Shown piece by piece: positions 33,950 to 45,699 of a DNA stretch of 64,000 nt. The position numbers were made by a program, and so were the translations under genes. The DNA is taken from assembly GCA_032622095.1 (NCBI GenBank), contig CP136065.1, forward strand, positions 247,875,474 through 247,939,473, read 5' to 3'. Within the stretch, counting starts at the first letter, position 1. Each line of letters opens with the position of its first letter. The stretch is from Siphonodentalium dalli (taxonomy: Eukaryota > Mollusca > Scaphopoda > Gadilida > Siphonodentaliidae). The notes beneath the pieces were generated by a model. The model was not told the DNA's origin and did not search any database. It saw only the letters and a program-made list of their open reading frames with translations.

Positions 33950-34980
33950 GAATCTAATGAATTCTGAGATTTCCACTAATAAGCCCATCTGACACCTATT
34001 CCATCAGTATGCCTCCTGCCAGCCACATAGCAGCACTTACACGATTATCCTATCTGTCTTCTACATACCTCGGGATTGGTATCCGATGGTCAGTAGTTGT
34101 ACAGTATCTACTGGACAAACACAAGAATAACCTGAAGCAACCATTCCACGATTATATGTTGATGCCATTTTCATCATTCTGCAAGCTTTGATGGAAAGTC
34201 AAGCTTTTCCCCATAAGGGAAGGCGTGGTTTGAATGACTCAGGTGGTCAAAGCTAGTGTTACTTTTTCAGAAATGAAATGGAAATCTTATTCAAAATATA
34301 TGACCATAGTTGCCTGGTCAGTGAGTGATTAGTTTTATGACAAAATATTTTAGATTATGTCAATATATTTTAATAATAAATTTAGTTATTTTCTACAATA
34401 AAGCACACATAACCAGATTTTGACCATTAGTATGGCCACATATGTTGATCAAAAGATCTCAGCCTTCTCCAAAGAACAATTCATTAAAGACATATTATGT
34501 ACTTGTTCGGGTGCGTGAAACTGATAAGTTAGTATTCAGGCCCTATGACAAATGGAGGGATGTAACATTCTACTAACATCGCTGAAATATTGAAGCCAAT
34601 TGACCGTACCACTCCATAGAACACATCGTCAGAACTACGCTCAATTGTAAATATTTACTCAATTCTGGACGCATCTATCGGCGATAAACTAACGAAAACG
34701 ATTTCGCCATCGAGAGTCACTGCATTTAATCCATATATAAGAATGACAGTGTGTGTTGTCAATTTGGATATACTATTTGTAAAAATTACTACTTTGAACA
34801 AGATTATTCTCCATTTGTATTTGATCACCATACCGGAGTGTTTCACATCACTTGACGTTAAAAATTTGACTTTCTGATTTAAATTTTTTTTCTTCAGATA
34901 ACTAATTTTAGGTGCTAAAATGTTGGCTCATATTAGTCGAGAGTAACTGTTAAACTTAATCTGCTACAAGGCAATAAACT
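33950..34980. other. No supported gene
   Basis: AT-rich, apparently single-copy within the window. No coding exon or RNA gene that I can support. Confidence 0.5.
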
Positions 34981-34985
34981 TTTAA

Positions 34986-35437
34986 AGGTACTCAATTTGA
35001 TCAGACGGTCCCCATACCATCAAGATGCAACATCAACAACATTTCTTCAAAACACACTTTAGTTATCAGAATCGATTTATTGCAACAAAATAATGCAAAC
35101 CACTGTCAGATAATGGTATCAAATTTCCCAAAACTTATTATTTATCAACATTTTGTTCAACAAAATATGGCCGTATTATCACTAAAGTATCATGAAATTT
35201 GACCGTATTACCACCTGATGTTAGAGTTATCCATCTTCATCCACAATTTTGTCCGAGACCCTCCATTTGACCACGTGTTTCTGGGCCACATATTATTACA
35301 CATCTCGAGAAATTACAAACTTCAAAAATTGATATCTGACCACCCTGATCTGGGTTCCTCGACTCAAATCAAATATTTTTTAACCCCCGAAGCCTAAGAA
35401 ATAGTAATTTAGGAGCGTCTGATCGGATTGAGTACCT
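34986..35437 (-). mobile_element. TTAA MITE of the 425-bp family, copy 2
   Basis: Left flank TTAA at 34982-34985; right flank TTAT at 35438-35441, a one-base change from TTAA. Ends AGGTACTCAATTTGATCAGA and the inverse GATTGAGTACCT. Oriented opposite to 4327-4751. It is 452 bp because of an extra segment around TATGGCCGTATTATCAC. Confidence 0.85.
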
Positions 35438-35444
35438 TTATAAT

Positions 35445-36815
35445 ATAACAAAATCAACAACAATTGTTTATCCTAAAGCCCATAACTCTGAAAATGTTAC
35501 AAGCTTACTGCCTTAATAGCACATAGTAATTTAGTATGACTGTTGGTGATCAATAATATCACATGAGTAGTAGTTGTAGCAGAAATAATGAAGCAACTTA
35601 ATGCTTTTGAGATCTTTTTGAGAAGACATAGTGTACTGTATTGTCCACTCCATCAGTCTGTCATGACCAGGACATATCTCTGATCATACTGTTTGTCTTG
35701 TTCATACCCTGCGGTATAGTCCGGCACCGAGTGATTGTTTAGTATGTGTTTGACGAACTCTCGATGGACTCCAAACCACCATTGGAAGCCATCCTGAAAT
35801 TGGCTGATTTTGTGCCATCCATTTAACTAGCTGTCCACGGACATTTCCATCACGATGCCCAAGGCAAAGAGTACTCAAGCTCCGGATAATTATCTACGTC
35901 CATTTAGCTACCACTCACAAACCTATTCAGACATTCCCATCAGCCCAGTTATATGTTACAAGTGTTTACCATAATTCCTCACTCTAATGCATTGCTCTTG
36001 TTTTATGTTGAAATCAGGCAAATTTTGAATGACCACTAATCAGTGTTCGAACTGACCAGCACCACTTACAAACCATTACAGGACATCACCACCATTCTAG
36101 CTGCGCAAAGAAATTACATATTACTGGTCTGACTCTGGGAAGAATTACTCTCGCCTATATAGTATGACTTGGGGAGAAATTGGTCTCTTTTAGTATAACT
36201 AGGGAAGAAATTGCTACCTGCATGTAATTATCATCCCAGACATTCCATTACCCCCAATCAGTCCGCATTGATCTCGGCTGCCCATCCCTGTCTTTAGATG
36301 TATATCAGCTATTGATGTCGGTAAGTGATTATTGGCTTCAGAATTCTAGCCAGTGTTGATCTGTATTGATCATCTCTGATGTCCAGTTGGATATATTGAT
36401 GAACACAGATGTCCACTGATAGAAATATAAAATTTCTAAATATTCTTGAATACGAGAAGTAAGACATTTTAAATTAATGTCTCAAAATATCAATGAGTAC
36501 ATGCCTTCTTCCCCCCTCCCCATGTACAAAAAACATTTGGCAATAACCAGTGACATATTGCTAACAAACAAGTGTACAGCAGATTATCCCCCTCCCCCAT
36601 AAGGACTCGAAAGACCATAACATCGGAAAATAATGAATGGACAATATCTGTTACCAGTGTGAATGAGATACAGAGCTCAGACTGACTCCCGGACTGAGTA
36701 AAACCCATTCTATATTCACGGTCAAACTGTTTTCTGGAGATAATTATGATTCTCTGAAGAGGAAGATCGAGGACTAGGCAGAACTCAGGGCCATATATCC
36801 ATTGACTAATCGAGC
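35445..36815. other. No supported gene
   Basis: The 127-codon minus-strand frame at 36490-36873 runs into the MITE at its N-terminal side and shows no domain. I leave it unassigned. The rest lacks recognisable repeats. Confidence 0.5.
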
Positions 36816-36820
36816 ACTCT

Positions 36821-37553
36821 GGGACCAGCCTTGAGGCATAATTGGGAGACATCTTCTCCCTAAAATGTGCCACTTCTCCCTATTTTTGTCCCAGGGAGAA
36901 GTGATTTCTCTCTCATTTACCAGTATGCATATGTCCCAACAGCATATTTAAAGCATATGATTATAATGCTGTTCTTACTCACTTTAACCCTTTACCCAAC
37001 AGAAGGGCCCTGTGCCAATGCATTCTCTTATATATGCGAGTCGACCATAGGTCGCCTCGCATATATAAGAGAATGCATTGGCTTAACACATTAAAAATGA
37101 TAAAATTGTTAAAGAATGTAAGAAAAAATGGTAAAAAGTGTTAAAAAAAGATTTTTTTTAGGCCAATGCATTGTCTTATATATGCGAGGCGACCTATGGT
37201 CGACTCGCATATATAAGACAATGCATTGGCACAGGGCATAACTATAACCATCACAATATGGTCAATGAGCCGGTTCCAATGATATCCATATTTGTATGGT
37301 GTTATTGAGACAGACCCAAGATATTTTAGGCTGTTGAAGCTTTATTTGGCCGGTTTGTTGGGTAAAGGGTTAATGGTTTTATAAATGGGATCTTGTGTTG
37401 CATAATACTTATTGGATCATAGAAGGGTGATTTTGGGGTGTAAATTGAACTTCAGTCATCAGTACTTCTCCCTGATAACAGTCCACTTCTCCCTAATAAC
37501 CAACCAGGGAGAAGTGACTTCTCCCAATTTGATACCTCCAGGCTGGTCCTGCT
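36821..37553. mobile_element. hAT-like MITE (family E) containing another MITE
   Basis: Ends GGGACCAGCCTTGAGG and CCTCCAGGCTGGTCC are inverted repeats flanked by GAGCACTCT at 36812-36820 and 37554-37562. The right end carries five extra bases (TGCTG) absent from the left. GGGAGAAGT and ACTTCTCCC blocks recur along both arms. The family A element at 36988-37369 is inserted in the middle; without it, family E is about 347 bp. The 8-9-bp duplication suggests hAT. Confidence 0.75.
36988..37369 (-). mobile_element. 382-bp TTAA MITE, family A, copy 2
   Basis: Flanked by TTAA at 36984-36987 and 37370-37373 and inserted in the family E element. It is exactly as long as the copy at 2445-2826 and oriented opposite to it. 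The two palindromes at about 37010-37083 and 37162-37238 are nearly perfect, one with GCATTGTCTTA for GCATTCTCTTA on both arms, so a compensating change has kept the stem paired. Confidence 0.9.
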
Positions 37554-37564
37554 GAGCACTCTTA

Positions 37565-38020
37565 GCTACAGGACCATGCACTGAACTCCAAAGATGGAAC
37601 GAACAAGAAACAAGAGCCAAATTCTCTGGAATAACTTCAGATTTTAGAAAGCCTTTTAAATATCATTCTTAAATAGCATGAGTGTGTGACATTGCCCCTC
37701 TACAATAAAAAGTGAAATTAAGGTCACTTTGCCAAAAATAAGTAATGTTGGCAGGTGTGCATGAATAGAGATGAGGGTCCCGACATTAAATGTTCATGCT
37801 GAGAGGTATAATAACTACATTTTGCTAATTGCTCCTAAATTAAATCGGACACGGAAACAATTTCATACCTCAGGCCTGCTAATTTAATGAACGTCATAAC
37901 TGCCAAAAGTAAAGTGTTCGGCTGTGATACACGACTCATAAAATATGAAGTTAAATTAATTTTTATTGACTTTAAATGTGGTCACTTGATATTTTTATTC
38001 TGTTATGAGCATTTCTGCCA
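37565..38020. other. No supported gene
   Basis: AT-rich sequence without a recognisable exon or a repeat that I can pair in this window. Confidence 0.45.
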
Positions 38021-38024
38021 TTGA

Positions 38025-38525
38025 TTGACATATTAATTTGACAATGTGGCACCTGTTTAAAAAAGTTTGTTAATTTTTAATTCTAATTGGAAATTATCCA
38101 GAGATCCTATGAATTTTTTATACTCTTAAAAATCCTTTTAGGGTTTTACTTTTTGTAGTGGAATGTAGCCAAATGTTGCACAATTCTATAGTGTCTATTT
38201 TCTTATTTAATATTTATTCAGTTCTTTATTTTGTTTTATGTTCAGTTGGGATGTTCAGCTAATAAGCATACCAGGGATTGAATAAGGAAATATTCCATGG
38301 AATCAGCAGGAATCAGGCTAATATTTCTCCAATTTACAAGCCTTAAAAAGATCATTGCAATTCCCGAGTCGGTGACAATTTGAAATATTAATTTGACAAT
38401 GTGGCACACTGTTTTAAAAAGTGTGTTAATTTTAATTCTGATTGGAAGTTATCAAGAGATCCTATGATTGTTTTTGTTCCACTCTTGAAAATCCTTTTAG
38501 GGATTTCATTCTCTTAGTGGATATG
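38025..38525 (+). repeat. Diverged direct duplication
   Basis: The segment at 38025-38170 (ATATTAATTTGACAATGTGG, then AGAGATCCTATGA, then AATCCTTTTAGGG) recurs at about 38385-38525 in the same order. Unclassified. Confidence 0.65.
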
Positions 38526-38668
38526 CCAAACTATGCCCAAATATCAGTTAAAAACTCATGTAATAAGACCAGAAAACAGCCTGTTTGTTGAACTTTATCA
38601 ATGATCATCCCTATATATGGATGGGGATCAAGTACATACATAGCACTCAGCAAGTATCCAAGTATTAA

Positions 38669-39085
38669 CCCTTCCATGACCAAGCCTTGAAATAGTGTGT
38701 CTGTCATTTGCAGAATGAGGTTCCCAGAGGGTGAATTTAGTGATGCTACCCTGCATAGTGGGCTAGCATCACTAAATTCACCCTCTGGGGACCTCATTCT
38801 GCAAATGACAGGCACACTATTTCAAGGCTTGTCCATGACTGGAGCTTCCTGAAATTTTGTGTAAATCCAGTGCCAATGCATTCTCTTATATATGCAAGTC
38901 TCCCATAGGGAGCCTCACATATATAAGTGGATACATTGACCTAACAATATTTACCTCGAATTGTAAGCCAGTGCATTCTCTTATATATGTGAGGCTTAAT
39001 TCCTAAGAGAGAGTCACATATATAAGAGAATGCACTGGCACATGATCTTTAATGCAGCACCAACGCAGCTCCTTTTATGAAAGGG
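38669..39085 (+). mobile_element. TTAA MITE, family B, interrupted by family C
   Basis: Left TTAA at 38665-38668 and CCCTTCCATGAC begin the element. After the insertion it resumes TGGAGCTTCCTGAAATTTTG, followed by two palindromic blocks (GTGCCAATGCATTCTCTTAT and its relatives) and the right end CTTTTATGAAAGGG, with TAAA instead of TTAA. The order of blocks is as in 577-809. Confidence 0.85.
38681..38831. mobile_element. hAT-like MITE, family C, 151 bp, nested
   Basis: Inserted 12 bp inside family B with an exact 8-bp duplication TCCATGAC at 38673-38680 and 38832-38839. Ends CAAGCCTTGAAATAGTGTG and CACTATTTCAAGGCTTG. Removing the element and one duplication restores the family B end CCATGACTGGAGCTTCCTG. 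Confidence 0.95.
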
Positions 39086-39344
39086 TAAAGAGCTGATAAA
39101 TTTCAGATCTGTATAAAAGTACCCCTGTGATATGTCATTTTGGCTAAGAAATTATAAAAATTTGAACAATTTTGTGCTATAGAAGCTGTGTACCGACCTT
39201 GTTCTTGAATTCTGAATGCCGGTTAAAATGGGCATATGAATCCCGAGTACCAGTTAACACAGGGGTATGAATTCTGCATGTCACCCAAATCCCACGGACC
39301 AGAAATGGGGTGGGGGGTGGGTGCGTGACTGCCGTGACACCTTC

Positions 39345-39480
39345 TACATATTCAGGCTGTGACTGTTAGCGCGAGTCTTATGGGGAGGGGGGCTGGCACC
39401 CTCTATATATTCAGGCTGTGACTGTTAGCATGAGTCTGACCATCGCATGCTACCAATGTGATGTAAATATAATGCTTATA
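39345..39480 (+). repeat. Short direct repeat
   Basis: ATATTCAGGCTGTGACTGTT followed by AGCGCGAGTCT or AGCATGAGTCT occurs at about 39349 and 39408, with a looser third copy at 39587. ATGTAAATATAATGCTTATA near 39461 recurs near 40020, on the other side of the next MITE. Confidence 0.6.
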
Positions 39481-39616
39481 ATAGATTATATAATAGAATT
39501 TGATGAGGTTGCTTAACTTGCTTATTTGAACTTATGTCAGAAAATGTGAAGTCAGGTGACTCCGGTATCAATTTGTCAATGAATATATATTCGGGCTTTG
39601 ACTGTTAGTGTGAGCG

Positions 39617-39985
39617 GGGACCAGCCCAGAGAATGCAAATGGTGGAGAAGTCACTTCTCCCTATTATATTATTAGGGAGAAATACAGTAATGCTCTAATT
39701 AATCGACCTCTTAACCACAGCAGAATTGTGGGTGCCGAGAGCTTTCCGATGAATGGCAACAAGCCATATTTCCGACTAAATCTTGAAAAGTTACCCATAA
39801 TTCTGCTGTGTTTAAGGAGTCGATTATTTAGAGCATTACTGTATATCATAATAGTCATCCACTTCAAATTTTTTTTTTTGAAATATTCAAACTGGTATAT
39901 GAGAGAGAAGTCACTTGTCCCGAGGACAAAAAATAGTGAGAAGTGGTATATTTTAGGGAGAAGATGTCTCCCTCCAGGCTGGTTC
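39617..39985. mobile_element. Family E MITE containing a family D MITE
   Basis: Ends GGGACCAGCCCAGAG and CCTCCAGGCTGGTTC. Arms carry GGAGAAGTCACTTCTCCCTA and AGGGAGAAGATGTCTCCC, as at 36821. The family D copy at 39685-39841 interrupts it. No clean target duplication remains. Confidence 0.7.
39685..39841. mobile_element. TA-flanked MITE, family D, copy 5, nested
   Basis: Flanked by TA at 39683-39684 and 39842-39843. Ends CAGTAATGCTCTAATTAATC and the inverse CATTACTG; 157 bp. A deletion removes part of the left arm after CAGAATTGTGGGTG. Confidence 0.85.
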
Positions 39986-40049
39986 TTGACCAGTGTTACT
40001 TTGACCAATCCATGCTACAGATGTAAATATAATGCTTATAATATATTAC

Positions 40050-40550
40050 AGTTTGTGTGAGTTTATGAGGGTATTGTTTGTTGTTGTTGGTCAGTTATGG
40101 ATGTTTCTCCATGAAGAATAAACAACTCATTCTTATTAATGGTTAAGTTATTCCCCCTGGAATCACTCTAATTAACCAGGGAGGACATTAATAACAAGAG
40201 GGGGCTTAGATCCTCAGAGAGGGATGTCTGGGGGAAGGATTTATGAGATTATATCTGGGGAGGATGTATTGGGGGAATAAACAAAATGTGGCATTTATGG
40301 AAACAAATCACCATGAGCTGGTCATTCATTTTGTTCTGATGCATTAAATTGCAAGGTAAATGGTCAGTTGAGTCAGTGGTTGGTAAAACCTTAGCTTCTG
40401 TCTGCTCTGATGAATATCATTGAGCCCTGGTAAATTGCTGATACCTATTGCTTCTAAAGGTCTCTCTGCACTTAAGCATTATATTGCGCTCTGAGAAATG
40501 TTCAGTTTAGTCAGCTGGTTTAGTTGGTAGAATTGGTCTTGAAACCATTT
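40050..40550. other. No supported gene
   Basis: No exon or repeat that I can support. Confidence 0.45.
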
Positions 40551-40554
40551 AGTG

Positions 40555-41110
40555 TCCCCAAAACAAATTTCAGGGGACTATAGAAATGAGTAATGTCCGT
40601 CTGTTCGTGTATTCGTCTGGCCATTTATCCATCCGTCCGAAACATTTGTTGTCTGGATAATAACCTGAAAAATATTTGACAGAATGTTATGAAATTTGGT
40701 ATGTGGCCTTCATATGAGAAACGATCGGCCAAGTCAAACTTGGGTCCGGTTCAACCATTTCTGATGGAGTTATGCCCCTTTTCAACTTATTTGACTTAGA
40801 AATCACTGTTTTTTTTGTTTTGACTGGATGATAATTTGAGCAACATTCAAATTAATTTCTTAATATTTTGTATCTGGTTCTCATTTTCGTAAACGCAGGT
40901 CAATTTCGAAAGTTTTGACAATGTTATGTCCTTTTTTGGACTCAGAAATAATTAATTTTTGGTTGTCCGGATGATAACTTCAGAATTTCTTGATATTTGT
41001 TAAATGGTTTACAGATCAGAAAACACAGGTCAAGTTCAAATTTTGTCATGGTCGTATGATTTATGATAGAGTTATGCCCCTTTGTTAAACATAATTTACA
41101 TGTTGTCTAA
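40555..41110 (+). repeat. GTCCCC-hairpin dispersed repeat, copy 2
   Basis: GTCCCCAAAACAAATTTCAG followed by GGGGAC forms the leading hairpin, then ATGTCCGTCTGTTCGTGTAT and ATCCATCCGTCCG. Three diverged internal units each hold a GGATxATAACxT block, an AATTTxGTATxTGG block, a CAxGTCAAxTT block and GTTATGCCCCTTT. Same design as 29342-29915. Confidence 0.6.
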
Positions 41111-41114
41111 ATGA

Positions 41115-42600
41115 TAACTTGAGCCATCTTCAAAAGAATCTCTTGATATTTGGTGTGTGATTCACGTTGAGCACATGAGGATCATTATCATGTTGAAATA
41201 AAATTACATACTAAATAGAACAGTTAACTTATGGTCGTCTGAAATGTCCAACTCATGTTGTGTCCGCCATGAAATTTCCAACTATGGAACATTTTAACCA
41301 AAGATGCATGGTTGTGAGACTCAAATCACCCTTTGGCCAAAATTCTCAATATAATTATGGCAATTTCATACCTGGAACGGTGGCACAACATTAGTTTGAA
41401 ATTTCAGACAAAAAATCGGTTGAAATTTGACTGATAGTTTGATTTTACAACCAACTAAAACTGGCAATGTCGTGATATGGCCTTAGTGGCTAAAGCGACA
41501 ATAAACCCCAATCAATCAATCAACAACCAATTTAAGGGTTGGAGTGCGAATGGAATTTCCCGGAATTGGAATTGGAATGTGTGTAGATGGAAATTATAAG
41601 TTGGAATCGGGAATAGGCCTACTGTGTATGACCATGTCTGTACGCTGACTCTCGGACTTTGGCATCTGAAAAAGGGGTGGCGGCCTACGAAATGGAGTGC
41701 ATGCTCTTTAGGTTTGTATCGTGATTATTCATTTCACGCGCTTGCAAACGACCAAGGGATTGTTTGCAGTACGAAGTCATCTCGATATATTCCGTTGTTC
41801 TGTCACGCGCACTTGTCGTCCGCCAGCGAAGTCGACCGATGGGCGTGGAATAATGTGTACATAATGCCAGGCATTCATTTTCCCGCGCAAATATGAACTG
41901 TCAGAATTAAAACGGATCACCTCGAGCCGCACGTAATAAGCACGTAACTTTTTAATTGAAGGTTGCAGCTCCATCAATAACCATCATCCAATACGGTCAC
42001 GTTCTGCAAACAAGGGAGATTATACAGTCAGATTGGCGATAAGCAGACGACAAAAGATTACAAAACACATAAGCAGACGATAAAACAAATCAAGAAAATA
42101 ATATTCTCTGTTTAATGTCGCGGGTATGACTTTAATTCATTAAGCGCCGTTTGACAAATGTTTTATTCCGGGTAGGTTTATGGGTATAATTGCTCTGATC
42201 CCAGATAGTTGCTATGCGGGTACTAATATAAATGGTACCCGGTAATGCATCAGTCCCACATGTCGGACTGTAAACTTACTAATTAGTTAATCGGGAACCA
42301 CAATCTGCAGGTTTCCATGCAGTCATCGATAAATGGAACTCGTCGAGCAGTGGAGTGGTTTTGTTAAACCAATAAAAAATCTCGATCGATAACTCTCAGT
42401 CCGACATAATTCTATATAACCAATTATCCATCACATATATGCAAATCCAAAATACCTAACAAGTTATGATCTGTTTTGATATCCCCTCCCCCCCCCCCCC
42501 CCCGCCCTATATGCACCTGAAAATCTCGGACTACGAAGTGGTCTTTTAAAGTTGTTGGACACAATATGTGACAATGATAAGAACGTTTACCTCATCCCAA
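41115..42600. other. No supported gene
   Basis: Short frames only. A C run lies at about 42485-42502. The segment 41470-41525 (TGGCCTTAGTGGCTAAAGCG, CAATAAACCCCAATCAATCA) resembles the tail of a tRNA-derived SINE but I could not pair it within the window. Confidence 0.45.
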
Positions 42601-42604
42601 CTTA

Positions 42605-43530
42605 TCATAATTTAAGAATTGAAGTGCCATGATATAAACTCTTATAAACTCCAATAGCGTCGGTCTTAAACTCATGCAGTACTACTACTATATATGCAGT
42701 CAAATAATCTTGTCTAAGTTTATTTTCAAACGGTAGCTCACGAACTCCGTGTAGTCTACCATATATGTTGAGACTTCCGTATATGTGTATATCCGTTATA
42801 GACTCGAAAACGGCTCGACCGATTGAGCCCAAACTTGCTATCTAAGGTAAAAAGCCACGAGAAGTGCCATCGCACCGCTTCTGAGAACGTCCGAGCACTC
42901 CTTCACCCTTCGCCCTGCCACCGTCGTTGTAATTGATGGGTTAATGATTAAGGAGCGTTCGTATCTGCGGTGTCGTTGTTAAAGAGCGGTTATATATATA
43001 TACACGAGTATAAATACGGCTCAATCGACCGTCTCGGAAACTGGGGATATCGAGACGAAATTCGTACTTAGGGCTTCCAAGGGGCGGGGGAGATTTTCGT
43101 CGGGTCAGTTTGTCCGCCTGAGGTGACCTTCACCTTGAAACGGGTACCCACAAATGACCTTGGGCGATATCTCGGTCGTCAACGGTGACATCGACGTGAA
43201 ATTTGTTATGTATGGTCAACTCAGGACGGGGAATATTTTTGTCGGGTTATTTTGTCCACCCAACATGACCTTGAAACGGGTACCCGCAATGATAGCATGC
43301 TGTCGGCGTGCCTGTACGGGGTTACCTTGAAAAACAAAAATTAATGGATCGACCAAAGCCATGGCATGGGACCAATCCCGCCAGTGGCGGGCTAATCTGC
43401 TAGTATAATATATAGCGCCCGGGGAAGTAGTAGCTGTTAAAATAACGTTTTTATATCATGTCTACATGTAATCTAACATTTGTAACCACGTGGTTATCGA
43501 GTCATCTTGTCGTTATTAACCAGACGAATC
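42605..43530 (+). repeat. Left flanking repeat of the large array
   Basis: Outside an inserted segment, this sequence matches 56606-56845. Shared landmarks are TTTTCAAACGGTAGCT, CGCCCG(G/A)GGA followed by AGT(A/G)GTAGC, TATATC(T)CATGT, CCACGTG and CGAGTCATCT(T/C)GTCGT. The order and orientation are the same, so the 13-kb array lies between diverged direct repeats. A Helitron-like segment interrupts this copy. Confidence 0.7.
42980..43403 (+). mobile_element. Helitron-like remnant with canonical 3' end
   Basis: A hairpin CCCGCCAGTGGCGGG (43377-43391, seven-base stem with one unpaired base) is followed after eight bases by CTAG (43400-43403) and T. That is the standard Helitron terminus and the insertion preference before T. 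The interior has two diverged direct copies of a block with CTTGAAACGGGTACCC and GTCGGGTxAxTTTGTCC. The 5' end is uncertain; ATATATATACACGAGTATAA near 42993 resembles Helitron heads but no clear TC start is seen. A related CGGCTCGACCGATTGAGCC block at about 42809 may mark a second head. No Rep/helicase coding. Confidence 0.65.
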
Positions 43531-45699
43531 TATGCACCATACAGGGGTTCAGAATGGACCCCCCCCCCCCATACAATGTCATACAAACGTGTGTGATGTG
43601 TTTGACCCCTCCCGAATTAACGTCCCTGATCACACTCGCATGATATTGTATAAACAATTGTTGGACACAATCACAAAATGAAAAAGTTTAAATCATATCC
43701 CGACTTCTGATGTCTTTTTAGCTCAACTTTAAAGTTTGAGCCATTGCCATGGCTTTGTCGTCCGTGTGTGCGTAAGGCGTCAACAATAGAGGCTACAGGT
43801 CGTACCTTTGATCGGATCATGATGAAATTTGTCATAGCTGTTGACATCAACATTTGTACCGGAATGATTCATTTTGGGGTCATACGGAAAAAAAACATGG
43901 CCGCCAGCGGCCATCTTAGATTCAAAATTCAATCCATTAGCACGGGCTACATGCCGTACTGTTCGTCTGATCGTCATGAAATTTGTCATGGATGTTAATA
44001 TTGACATGTAGATGGGAACGAGTAATTTTGGGGTCATTCGGCCAAAAAACATGGCCGCCAGCAGCCATCTTCGATTTTACTCTTTGCATGACTAAATCCT
44101 TTAGCACGGGCTACAGGTCGTAACTTTAGTCAGACCATCATAAAATTTGTCATGGATGTTAACAATGACATGTATATGGGAACGGGTCATTTTTGGGTTA
44201 TTCGGGCAAAAAACATGGCCGCCAGCAGCCATCTTGGATTTTACTCTTTGTATGACTAAATCCTTTAGCACGGGCTACAGGCCGTACCTTTAGTCTGATA
44301 ATCATGAAATTTGTCATGGCTGTTGAAATTGGAATGTAGATGGGAACGAGTCATTTTGGGGTCATTCGGACAAAAAACATGGCCGCGAGTGGCCATCTTT
44401 GTTTTCAAATTTCAATCCATTAGCACGGGCCACAGGTCGCACTGTTCGTCTGATCATCATGAAATTTGTCATGGCTGTTAATATTGACATGTAGATGGGA
44501 ACGAGTCATTTTGGGGTCATTCGGCCCAAAAACATGGCCGCCAGCAGCCATCTTGGATTTTACTCTTTGTATGACTAAATCCTTTAGCACGGGCTACAGG
44601 TCGTACCTTTAGTCTGATCATCATAAAATTTGTCATGGATGTTAACAATGAAATGTAGATTGAAACGAGTCATTTTGGGGTCATTCGGACAAAAAACATG
44701 GCCGCCAGCAGCCGTCTTGGATTTTACTCTTTGCATGACTAAATCCTTTAGCACGGGCTACAGGTCCTACTTTTAGTCTGATCATCATAAAATTTGTCAT
44801 GGCTGTTGAAATTGGAATGTAGATGGGAACGAGTCATTTTGGGGTCATTCAGACAAAAACATGGCCGCCAGTGGCCATCTTGGATTTCAAAATTTAATCC
44901 ATTAGCACGGGCCACAGGTCGTACTGATTGTCTGATCATCATGAAATTTGTCATGGATGATAATATTGACATGTAGATGGGAACGAGTAATTTTGGGGTC
45001 ATTCGGCCAAAAAACATGGTCGCCAGCAACCATCTTGGATTTTACTCTTTGTATGACTAAATCCTTTAGCACGGGCTACAGGTCGTACATTTAGTCTGAT
45101 CATCATAAAATTTGTCATGGCTGTTGAAATTGAAATGTAGATGGGAACGAGTCATTTTGGGGTCATTCGGACAAAAAACATGGCCGCCAGCAGCCATCTT
45201 GCATTTAAAAATTTAATCCATTAGCACGGGCCACAGTTAGTACTGTTCGTCTGATCATCATGAAATTTGTCATGGATGTTAATATTGACATGTAGATGGG
45301 AACGAGTACTTTTGGGGTCATTTGGCCGAAAAACATGGCCACCAGCAGCCATCTTGGATTTTACTCTTTGTATGACTAAATTCTTTAGCACGGGCTACAG
45401 GTCGTACCTTTAGTCTGATCATCATAAAAGTTTTCATGGCTGTTGAAATTGGAATGTAAATGGGAACGAGTCATTTTGGGGTCATTCAGACAAAAAACAT
45501 GGCCGCCAGTGGCCATCTTTGTTTTCAAAATTCAATCCATTAGCACGGACCACAGGTCGCACTGTTCGTCTGATCATCATGAAATTTGTCATGGATGTTA
45601 ATATTGACATGTAGATGGGAACGAGTCATTTTGGGGTCATTCGGCCCAAAAACATGGCCGCCAGCAGCCATCTTTGATTTTACTCTTTGTATGACTAAA

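Noticed and set aside
36490..36873. 127-codon minus-strand frame as a gene
   Set aside because: Its N-terminal end lies in a MITE, no domain is visible, and no splice signals support the rest as an exon.
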